Below are positions 51,155-58,137 of a DNA stretch of 64,000 bases, piece by piece. The position numbers and the translations under genes were made by a program. Source of the DNA: JAJDFU01 sp964641965 (GTDB lineage: Bacteria; Bacteroidota; Bacteroidia; Chitinophagales; Saprospiraceae); contig CAZXLD010000001.1 in the NCBI GenBank assembly GCA_964641965.1, positions 62,001 to 126,000 on the forward strand, given 5' to 3'. Each line of letters opens with the position of its first letter. Position 1 is the first letter of the stretch. Under the pieces are notes generated by a model. The model ran no database searches. It had not been told where the DNA came from and saw only the letters and a list, made by a program, of their open reading frames with translations.

Positions 51155-52150
51155 ATGGAAATATCCAACTACCTAGACCAGCTCCGGACGCTCGTATCCC
51201 AGGATCGCCTTGAAGAGGTTTTGGCTCAATTGAAGGAAATATTGGCCCAAAGTCCGGCCTTGAGCGAGGCTATGCATCAATCCGGTCGGCTAAGTGCCAT
51301 TCAAAAGCAAATTCGACTAGGCACGGTTAGCCAGGAAACGGCTACCCTTACCCGGAATCAAATCCGTACCGATCTGCTAGCGTTTTTGGACTCCATGGAA
51401 AAGCCTTTCGAAAACCCGCTCATTCAAAAGCAGGTAGAAGAGGCCATTTCAGTTGTAATGAGTAAAAACGTAGTTGCGGGCTCAAGTATCCAGGCCGGTG
51501 GAAATGTAACCATTGGAGATACCACGATCACGGAGAGTCCAACCGGGCGCCGCCTGCGCTATTTCTCTTACTTTTTAATTCCTATTCTGGCCCTTGGCTT
51601 GGCTATATTCGGTTCTCAATACTATGTGGCAAAGCAGCCCGTTACCCTATCGGTTGCCATCCAGAATAGTACCCCTAATCCGGAATTACCCTTTGAATCA
51701 GGTTCGCTGAGCCTGCATGTCGGAGATTATACGGACAGCAAGCGGGCTCGAAAAGGGGAAACGGTCACCTTTACCGGTATTCCTTCTCGAAATCGAGGTC
51801 AAAAAGCCACTATCCTCTTTCAGGCAGAGGGGTTCGAAAAGGTGGACACGACATTCACTTTCAAGAAAGAAGCGGTGAGCCTTCGGGTTCGAAGGGACAA
51901 CAGCCTAGCTACCGTCCGTGGATCCGTACAAGATGAAGAAGGTAGACCACTAGAGGGGGTAGCGATCCGGGTACAGGGCGATTTGACTGCTTTTACCGAT
52001 GCTTCCGGCTCGTTTTCCATTGCGATACCGTTTGATCGTCAGCGCAAAGAGCAACGGGTTCAGGCCATTGCAGCTGGATTTATGATTTGGGATCATACTA
52101 CCCCGGTATTCAAGGATGAACCAATTCCGATCATATTAGAACGGGAATAA
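51155..52150 (+). CDS. EAD11-type effector-associated domain protein with TM helix and carboxypeptidase-regulatory-like domain
   Basis: The 331-residue product has four parts. Residues ~1-82 (NYLDQLRTLVSQDRLEEVLAQLKEIL, LSAIQKQIRLGTVSQETATLTRNQIRTDLLAFLDSM) match the pattern of effector-associated domain 11, a death-fold-like adaptor found in Bacteroidota conflict systems. A VVAGSSIQAGGNVTIGDTTI linker is typical after such domains. A TM helix follows (YFSYFLIPILALGLAIFG, ~140-160), then a beta domain and a carboxypeptidase-regulatory-like domain (VRGSVQDEEGRPLEGVAIRVQGDLTAFTDASGSFSIAIP). So an adaptor faces the cytoplasm and beta domains face outward. EAD11 proteins usually pair with NTPase or protease effectors; none is adjacent. 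Domain call is by eye. Confidence 0.75.
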   Translation: MEISNYLDQLRTLVSQDRLEEVLAQLKEILAQSPALSEAMHQSGRLSAIQKQIRLGTVSQETATLTRNQIRTDLLAFLDSMEKPFENPLIQKQVEEAISVVMSKNVVAGSSIQAGGNVTIGDTTITESPTGRRLRYFSYFLIPILALGLAIFGSQYYVAKQPVTLSVAIQNSTPNPELPFESGSLSLHVGDYTDSKRARKGETVTFTGIPSRNRGQKATILFQAEGFEKVDTTFTFKKEAVSLRVRRDNSLATVRGSVQDEEGRPLEGVAIRVQGDLTAFTDASGSFSIAIPFDRQRKEQRVQAIAAGFMIWDHTTPVFKDEPIPIILERE

Positions 52151-52241
52151 GGCCAGTTTTCAGAGACCCACATTAATGGTGACCGGCCACACCTGCTTTA
52201 ACATTGATCTTGCCCGTGATAGGTCTCGATCTCAAGAAACA

Positions 52242-52256
52242 TCAGGGAAACCCTGA
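52242..52256 (+). other. Hairpin TCAGGG-AAA-CCCTGA between the EAD11 and TPR genes
   Basis: A perfect 6-bp stem with an AAA loop is followed by ATTTTAAAAT. It sits midway in the 184-bp gap and could weakly terminate or attenuate transcription into the TPR gene, but the T-run is poor. Confidence 0.4.
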
Positions 52257-52334
52257 ATTTTAAAATTCCATGCTGATCTGGAATACCCAGCACACCCGAA
52301 TGTGTATATTTCGGATAATCAGCCAAATGCCCAT

Positions 52335-55300
52335 ATGTACCATCTCTTTCCGAAAGTGCTTCTCGGATTAGTTCTTGTTTTTGTCGTTTCCTCCTCCAGT
52401 CAGGCTCAGCTCATCCAAACCGGCCAGGTCAGGGAATTGAATTCCGGCAAAAAACCGGTCTCGGGGGCTCAGATCATTTTTGAAGGTGCTGTACCCGCCA
52501 CCTCCGATCAGGCTGGTCAATTCCGCCTGGCTTTCCAGGACAAAGAGCCGGGTCAATGGGTCTTCCTTTCCGAGGTGCGCAAGGCGGGGTTCGACCTGGT
52601 CAACCTGCGGGAAATCGAACAACTCAAACTGAGTAATTCTCAACGCCTGGGTACAGACATCATTTTAGCTCGTGCCGGAATCGTAGATGCAGCCAAGATG
52701 CAGTACTATGCCATTTCAGATCAAGCCCTACGACAGGGCTTTGAGCAAGAGAAAAAGCGGTTACGGGCTGAATTGCAGGCAGCGAAGTTGTCCGGCCAGC
52801 AGTACGGCGAAAAATACGATCAACTCCAGGAGCGATTTGAACGGCAGCAAAAAGAACTGGATCGGCTGGCTGAAAAATTCGCTCGGGTCAATTTCGACGA
52901 TGTATCACCGGTCTACCAGGAAGCATTGGAGTTGTTCAAAGTCGGTCAGATTGAGCAGGCCATTCAGCGACTGGAAGGAGCCGACTTAACCCAGCGCACG
53001 GAGCAAATTCTCCAGGAAGAGGATCGATTAATACAGGCCCAACAAGAAATAGACGCCCAAAAAGCAGCTTTGGAAGAAGAGAAGCAGCAGCAAATAGAAG
53101 CCATCCAACTGCTTGCCGAGTTCTACCTGCTCCAGTTTGAGATCGTAAAAGCGGAAGCTCAATACGACCAATTATTGCAACTGGATCCCGATGATCTGGA
53201 AATCCTGCAGGGATCCGCTGATTTTTATCGAACTCAACATCGGTATGCCAAGGCCCTTCGATGGTACCCCAAAATTGTTGCGCATCCGGACGCCGGTGTG
53301 ATACAAGTGGCCAATGCGTTCAATTATTTAGGAGATGTTTATATGCTCACCGGTAAACTTGACTCTGCCTTACAGGTCTACCGGGGTTCCTTACTAGTGT
53401 ACGACAGGCTTCAGCAAGAAAATCCGGAATACGCCTTTTACCAGGAGAATCTGGCCATTGCCTATTCCAAAGTAGGAGACTCCTATTTCGCGTCGGGTGA
53501 TTTAGATAGTAGCATGTGGTATTATCAGGAATCGGTCGAGTGGATGGAAAAGCTGCAAAGGAAACATTCCGAAGTAGGGCGTTACACCCATGCATTGGCA
53601 GCTACCTATTCCAAGGTGGGGGATGCTTATTATAAAATAGGGAACCTGAAGGAGGCGCTTACCTACTATAAAAAAGCCACCTTCCTTATTGATCAATTGC
53701 TAGACGCAAACCCTCGTGAGCTACCTTTTTACAACAGCCTGAGTACTTCCTTCTCCAAGCTAGGCGATACCCATGGTTCTCTGGGGCAGTTGGACAGTGC
53801 TATCTATTATTTTGAAGCGCGCCTCCGACTAAATAAGAGTCTGGTAAATATGTTCCCCAAGCATGTCCCCTTTCGGAGTAGCGAAGCCAATGCTTTTTCT
53901 CGTCTCGGGAGGACTTATATTGTCGTAGGCCGTCCCGGAAAAGCACTTGAATTGTTTCAGGAAGGAAATCTGAAATGGCAGCGACTCGTGCAGGATTTTC
54001 CGGACAATATTCGGTTTAAAGATGGCCTCGGGACCTCCTATTTTCGATTGGGGGAAGTCTATACCGCTTATCGGCAATTGGATAGTGCCTTGTATTATTT
54101 CGAACAATACAAGGCTACGTATGAAGCATTACATGCCTTCAACCCTGAAAACGCCGAACATGACCATGCGGTAGGCATTGCTTTTCTCAAGCTGGGGGAG
54201 ACCTATTCATGGATGGGGGATATGGAAATGGCCTTGTCCAACTTTGAGCAAGGCAACCAGTGGTTAAAGCAGGTGGTGAAAACCTATCCGAATAACGTGG
54301 AGTACAAGGGGTCGCTGGCAAATTCGTATGCGCAGCTCTGGGAAAGCTATAGCTTCAAAAAAGAATTGGAGTCCGGTTTGAAAGCTATTCAATCGGCAAC
54401 CGCAATTTACCAGGATCTAATCGTAATGGCTCCGGATAAGCTGGAATTCAAAAAAGGACTAGCGGTATCCTATTCCAGAACCGGGGATTCCTTTCGGGCT
54501 TTGCAAGTCAATGATAGTTCTCTGCATTACTTTCTAAAGGAAACCCAACTGTTCGATCGGTTGCACAAGGCCTATCCCACCGATCCATATCTGCAAAACA
54601 GCCTGACGGTTTCTTATTCCAAGCTGGCCACCTTGTATCTGGACTTAGGCCTAACAGATGCCGGAGCTAATTACCTGAATGAAATGGTTTATCTGGCTGA
54701 GGACCTATATGAATCTTACCCGGATAACCTTCATTTCAAGAACTGGGTAGCATTATCCTATGCCAAGATGGGCGGGCTGTATCGGGATCATGTATGGGAC
54801 TATAAAAAGGCTGTTTCCTATTATGACCGGGCCATTCAACTTTGGAGGGAAATCGTACAGGCTGCCCCCGATGTAGCAGAATACCGTCGCTACCTGGGGC
54901 TGGTACAAGAAGACCGGGCCAAAGCCAAGCGCGCTATTTGGGACGATCAGGCCCAGCTGTTGGAAAAAGAGGTGGAAAAGGTTAAGCTGGAGAAAGACAG
55001 GGTAGGACCTCAAATGGATCTGGTCAACCTCTGGGAAGACGCCTACGAAGACATGCCCAATGACGATTTTGTCAGCTATTTTCTGGCTGCTGAATTGGGA
55101 ACTCTTTCCTGGTATCTGCTCTTTTCAGAAGCTTTTGACCTGGCTGAGCAAGCGGCTGGTCGCGGCCTCACCGTCGATGAAAGCCAGCTTTGGATCGCTA
55201 CCAATTTTGTTTCGGCTATGGTATTTCAAGGTGATTTTGAACGCGCCAAACCCATCTATCTGGAGCTAAAAGACCAAATGGTCGATGGCAAAGGGACCTT

Positions 55301-55397
55301 CCGCGAAGTATTTCTGGAAGACTTGAACACGCTGGAAGCCGCCGGCATTACCCATCCCGATGTGGCCCAAGTAAGGGAGCTTTTGAATGAAGAATGA
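52335..55397 (+). CDS. Large exported TPR protein with N-terminal carboxypeptidase-regulatory-like domain
   Basis: The 1020-residue product has a signal peptide (MYHLFPKVLLGLVLVFVVSSSSQA) and a carboxypeptidase-regulatory-like domain (~25-110; TGQVRELNSGKKPVSGAQIIFEG, ATSDQAGQFRLAF). Charged coiled coil follows (~130-190, ~225-265), then ~9 TPR-like units of about 48 residues with the repeating theme NP-x-n-x-x-F-K-n-x-L-A-x-S-Y-x-K-x-G-D. This unit is frequent in Bacteroidota STAND/NACHT and caspase-linked proteins as a sensing or scaffold region, but here no NTPase or protease domain is attached. The ATG at 52335 gives the signal peptide; a GTG at 52302 is less likely. It follows the EAD11 gene. 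Confidence 0.82.
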   Translation: MYHLFPKVLLGLVLVFVVSSSSQAQLIQTGQVRELNSGKKPVSGAQIIFEGAVPATSDQAGQFRLAFQDKEPGQWVFLSEVRKAGFDLVNLREIEQLKLSNSQRLGTDIILARAGIVDAAKMQYYAISDQALRQGFEQEKKRLRAELQAAKLSGQQYGEKYDQLQERFERQQKELDRLAEKFARVNFDDVSPVYQEALELFKVGQIEQAIQRLEGADLTQRTEQILQEEDRLIQAQQEIDAQKAALEEEKQQQIEAIQLLAEFYLLQFEIVKAEAQYDQLLQLDPDDLEILQGSADFYRTQHRYAKALRWYPKIVAHPDAGVIQVANAFNYLGDVYMLTGKLDSALQVYRGSLLVYDRLQQENPEYAFYQENLAIAYSKVGDSYFASGDLDSSMWYYQESVEWMEKLQRKHSEVGRYTHALAATYSKVGDAYYKIGNLKEALTYYKKATFLIDQLLDANPRELPFYNSLSTSFSKLGDTHGSLGQLDSAIYYFEARLRLNKSLVNMFPKHVPFRSSEANAFSRLGRTYIVVGRPGKALELFQEGNLKWQRLVQDFPDNIRFKDGLGTSYFRLGEVYTAYRQLDSALYYFEQYKATYEALHAFNPENAEHDHAVGIAFLKLGETYSWMGDMEMALSNFEQGNQWLKQVVKTYPNNVEYKGSLANSYAQLWESYSFKKELESGLKAIQSATAIYQDLIVMAPDKLEFKKGLAVSYSRTGDSFRALQVNDSSLHYFLKETQLFDRLHKAYPTDPYLQNSLTVSYSKLATLYLDLGLTDAGANYLNEMVYLAEDLYESYPDNLHFKNWVALSYAKMGGLYRDHVWDYKKAVSYYDRAIQLWREIVQAAPDVAEYRRYLGLVQEDRAKAKRAIWDDQAQLLEKEVEKVKLEKDRVGPQMDLVNLWEDAYEDMPNDDFVSYFLAAELGTLSWYLLFSEAFDLAEQAAGRGLTVDESQLWIATNFVSAMVFQGDFERAKPIYLELKDQMVDGKGTFREVFLEDLNTLEAAGITHPDVAQVRELLNEE

Positions 55398-55489
55398 TGA
55401 TTGATGCATTGGGAATGGCAGATGTGGAGTGCGGAATTTTCAATTGACCACTTGCCATTTGCCACTGGGAATTCGCCATTCGTCACTTG
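55392..55489. repeat. 98-bp tract of 14 in-phase degenerate heptanucleotides
   Basis: Read in steps of seven the tract is GAATGAT, GATTGAT, GCATTGG, GAATGGC, AGATGTG, GAGTGCG, GAATTTT, CAATTGA, CCACTTG, CCATTTG, CCACTGG, GAATTCG, CCATTCG, TCACTTG. The third base is A in 12 of 14 units and the fourth is T or C in all 14. The right half reads as GAATGGC-like units on the other strand, so the tract is an imperfect inverted repeat. It spans from the TPR stop codon (first unit) to the VOC stop codon (last unit). Confidence 0.7.
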
Positions 55490-55911
55490 ATCGTTTCCTG
55501 CCCCAAGTCCTTGCCCATCTTATCGTAAACTTCGTCGTTGGGTTCCCAGAGCTCGATCTTGCGGCCTTCCGGATCCATGATCCAGGCAAATTTACCGTAG
55601 TCTTCGACCTGCATTTCGCCGACCACCTCTACGCCTTCGGCTTTCAGGACTTTCAAAAGTTCCTCCAGGTTTTCTACTCGGAAGTTGACCATATAATCGT
55701 GCTTCGAGGGGGCCATGTAGTCGCTGTCCTTTTTGAAGGCACTGAAGTTGGTGAAGCCTTTTTTATCGGGGTCAAGAGCTTGTCGCCATTCGAAAAAAGC
55801 GCCATACCCATGTGGATTATTGATGCCCAAATGGGTATTGTACCAATCGCGTACGTTGTCTTGGTCCTCGCATTTGAAGAAGATGCCGCCAAGGCCGGTA
55901 ACTCGTTTCAT
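55483..55911 (-). CDS. VOC family (glyoxalase/bleomycin-resistance-like) protein
   Basis: The 142-residue product has the vicinal-oxygen-chelate fold: TGLGGIFFKCEDQDNVRDWYNTHLGI, AFFEWRQ, DYMVNFRVENLEELLKVLKAEGVEVVGEMQVEDYGKFAWIMDPEGRKIELWEPNDEVYD. The C-terminal Glu of IELWEP is the usual metal ligand, and DPEGRKIELWEP is strongly conserved. VOC proteins are diverse (glyoxalases, dioxygenases, drug-binding proteins), so the reaction is unknown. Its gene is bracketed by repeats: heptads cover its last codons, and a heptad/hairpin cluster lies within 6 bp of its start codon. That placement is unusual for a plain gene. Confidence 0.85.
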   Translation of the reverse strand: MKRVTGLGGIFFKCEDQDNVRDWYNTHLGINNPHGYGAFFEWRQALDPDKKGFTNFSAFKKDSDYMAPSKHDYMVNFRVENLEELLKVLKAEGVEVVGEMQVEDYGKFAWIMDPEGRKIELWEPNDEVYDKMGKDLGQETIK

Positions 55912-55916
55912 TAAGG

Positions 55917-56101
55917 TAGATTTTAGATGGTAGGCGGAGGACGGTTATGAGTCAAACCTCAAACATCGCGAGCGAAGCGAGCAAACATCAGCCGACCGAA
56001 GGGCGGCCAATATCCTTACTGCTTCGAATCATCCATTTTCCCAAGCCGCGAAGCGGCTATTCCACCGGCGTCAGCCGGCCTTCCACGATCGTAGATCACC
56101 A
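55917..56101. repeat. Intergenic repeat cluster: heptads plus GAA-loop hairpins
   Basis: The cluster begins with four heptads TAGATTT, TAGATGG, TAGGCGG, AGGACGG (55917-55944), then TCAAACC, TCAAACA (55952-55965). Hairpins follow: TCGC/GCGA around a near-mirror sequence (55966-55980); GCCGACC-GAA-GGGCGGC with one mismatch (55991-56007); perfect AGCCGC-GAA-GCGGCT (56044-56058); perfect CCGGC-GTCA-GCCGG (56065-56078); and palindrome ACGATCGT (56085-56092). AAACATC occurs three times. It separates cysM from the VOC gene and encodes nothing. Confidence 0.65.
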
Positions 56102-56121
56102 AACATCGTGACATCACCACA

Positions 56122-57024
56122 TCACGAAATCAATACCGGTTCCTCCTCTCCGAAGATATTGGAAGATAAGTATCTATCGCCCCGGTCGCAAATAATACAT
56201 ACAATCAATCCTTCCTCCAGCTCCCCGATCAGTTTACCGGCTGCCGTTACGGCCCCGCCACTGCTCATCCCGGCAAATATGCCTTCCTCGCGGGCCAGCC
56301 GTTGCATCATATGGGTAGCTTCGTCCTGGGAAACATCCACGATTTGATCTACCCGTTCCGGCTCATAGATCGCCGGCAAAAACTCGGGGGACCATCGGCG
56401 AATACCGGGAATACGGCTGCCATCGGTCGGTTGAACCCCGACGATCTGTACAGTTGTACTTTGTTCTTTCAGGTACCTGCTGACTCCAATGATAGTGCCG
56501 GTGGTGCCCATACTGCTCACAAAATGAGTTACCTGTCCATCTGTATCCCGCCAGATCTCTGGGCCTGTAGTCTGGTAGTGCATCTTCCAGTTGTCGGGGT
56601 TGGCAAACTGGTTGAGCATGAAGTAGCCGGGCTTTTTCGCTTGTTCTTCCACGTACTCCCGGGAGTATTCAATAGTTCGGTCACCCGGGGTGAGGATGAC
56701 CTCTGCTCCATAGGCCTGCATGGTTTGTACCCGTTCTCTGGTGGCCGTTTCCGGCATGACCAGGGTGATGGGAATGCGGTAAGCCTGGGCAATCATGGCC
56801 AGGGCAATACCGGTGTTGCCGCTGGTAGCTTCAATAAGCCGCATGTCTGAGTTCAGCTCACCTCGCTCCACCGCTGATCGAATCATATTCAACGCTGCCC
56901 GGTCTTTAACGCTGCCCCCGGGATTGTGCCCCTCCAGCTTCCCGAATACCCGAACCCCCGGTTTCGAGATCACGGTATGGATTTCTACCAGTGGCGTATC
57001 GCCTATTAATTGGGTGATGTCCAT
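56122..57024 (-). CDS. cysM: Cysteine synthase B
   Basis: CysM makes cysteine from O-acetylserine and sulfide (or thiosulfate) using PLP. The 300-residue product has the PLP-Lys in HNPGGSVKDRAALNMI, the phosphate/substrate loops EATSGNTGIALAM and SSMGTTGTIIGVSRYL, and SSGGA near the end. The segment GSRIPGIRRWSPEFLP is typical of CysM (type B) rather than CysK. It is 50 bp downstream of the serine acetyltransferase gene, the enzyme providing O-acetylserine, so the two form a cysteine-synthesis operon. Confidence 0.95.
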   Translation of the reverse strand: MDITQLIGDTPLVEIHTVISKPGVRVFGKLEGHNPGGSVKDRAALNMIRSAVERGELNSDMRLIEATSGNTGIALAMIAQAYRIPITLVMPETATRERVQTMQAYGAEVILTPGDRTIEYSREYVEEQAKKPGYFMLNQFANPDNWKMHYQTTGPEIWRDTDGQVTHFVSSMGTTGTIIGVSRYLKEQSTTVQIVGVQPTDGSRIPGIRRWSPEFLPAIYEPERVDQIVDVSQDEATHMMQRLAREEGIFAGMSSGGAVTAAGKLIGELEEGLIVCIICDRGDRYLSSNIFGEEEPVLIS

Positions 57025-57074
57025 TCTGAACGACTATTTGACTATCGGAAACTGGATTTTAGTTGGCTTATTTG

Positions 57075-57926
57075 TCAATCCTGGTCTTCCACTTCTTCTC
57101 TGCTTTTATCCTTGGCTTTATTTATTGCCCCAAATCGCTGCTGTTCATAGCCCGTGTAGTAAATCGTGCAATTAGGGGGGACGCTTTTGGTGATCCACAC
57201 ATTCCCGCCAATTATGGTGTCGTGCCCAATGATCGTATCCCCACCTAAAATAGTAGCTCCCGAATAGAGCACGACCCGGTCTTCGATGGTGGGATGCCGT
57301 TTGGTTTTTGCCATTTCTTTATCCACGCTGAGGGCCCCCAGGGTGACCCCCTGGTAGATCTTGACATGCTCCCCGATTTCTACGGTTTCTCCAATCACAA
57401 CGCCTGTACCGTGGTCTATACAAAAGTGCCTTCCGATGCGTGCTTTGGGATGAATATCGATCCCGGTTCGGCTGTGGGCATGTTCACCCAGGATACGGGG
57501 TACTAAGGGCACACCCAATTTGCAAAATTCATGGGCCAACCGATAGACGGCTATCGCATAAAACCCCGGATAAGACCGAATGACCTCGGTCACGCTCACG
57601 GCTGCCGGATCGCCTTGAAAAATAGCTTCGGCATCCTCCATAAGCATTTGGCGCAGCTTCGGCAGGGTATCCATAAAGCTAATCTCGATCTGATCTTTAT
57701 GGGCCTTCATTCGATCCTGCAAAAGCCCCAGGAATTTGTTGAGTTCCAGGCTGAGGTGCTTCAGAAACAAGTCGAATTCCCGGAAAGACGCGCATCTGTG
57801 GTTGGCCAATTCCGGAAACAAGGCCCCAAGCAAGCCGTCCGTCCATTCTACTACCTGCTTGGGGGAAGGGACCCGATTGCGGTGCCGATAGTCCCGATAT
57901 AGCTCCTCTAGAAAGGCTCGATCCAT
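57075..57926 (-). CDS. cysE: Serine O-acetyltransferase
   Basis: CysE acetylates serine with acetyl-CoA, the first step of cysteine synthesis. The 283-residue product has an N-terminal helical domain (~1-140) and the left-handed beta-helix of hexapeptide repeats (GVPLVPRILGEHAHSRTGIDIHPKARIGRHFCIDHGTGVVIGETVEIGEHVKIYQGVTLGAL, HPTIEDRVVLYSGATILGG). The catalytic His in IDHGTGVVIGET and the Asp in the GIDIHP region are present. The N-terminal domain is longer than in E. coli, as in EpsC-type enzymes of plants and many Bacteroidota. It precedes cysM. Confidence 0.95.
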   Translation of the reverse strand: MDRAFLEELYRDYRHRNRVPSPKQVVEWTDGLLGALFPELANHRCASFREFDLFLKHLSLELNKFLGLLQDRMKAHKDQIEISFMDTLPKLRQMLMEDAEAIFQGDPAAVSVTEVIRSYPGFYAIAVYRLAHEFCKLGVPLVPRILGEHAHSRTGIDIHPKARIGRHFCIDHGTGVVIGETVEIGEHVKIYQGVTLGALSVDKEMAKTKRHPTIEDRVVLYSGATILGGDTIIGHDTIIGGNVWITKSVPPNCTIYYTGYEQQRFGAINKAKDKSREEVEDQD

Positions 57927-57946
57927 AAAGGTCTGTTTATTGATAT

Positions 57947-58012
57947 ATTATACCATTTTAAGTCCGAAAATGGCCTGTCTTTTAAATACAGCATTCCTTG
58001 AAATGGTATAAT
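57947..58012 (-). promoter_or_regulatory. 12-bp inverted repeat upstream of cysE, possible operator
   Basis: ATTATACCATTT (57947-57958) and AAATGGTATAAT (58001-58012) form a perfect 12-bp inverted repeat with 42 bases between. The nearer arm starts 21 bp before the cysE ATG. The centre spacing (54 bp between arm centres) is about five helical turns, suited to a looping or dimeric regulator. CATTTTAA recurs at 57954, 58072 and 58087. Confidence 0.5.
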
Positions 58013-58137
58013 GTCTTAGATGCTGACATCCAAAGGATCGTCAGTACTGACCAAGTTTGGCTCTTTTTCTCCATTTTAAAATAGGTCATTTTAAACTTGC
58101 GTCAATAAAAGGATTCGACCTCGCAAAAAGTTGTCTT

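Noticed and set aside
55429..55914. 161-residue open frame antisense to the VOC gene
   Set aside because: The reverse strand has a canonical VOC protein with metal ligand; the antisense frame starts inside the heptad tract and has no domain.
55961..56101. CRISPR-like array in the cysM-VOC gap
   Set aside because: The AAACATC repeats are only 7 bases, irregularly spaced, and separated by palindromes rather than unique spacers; no cas genes are present.
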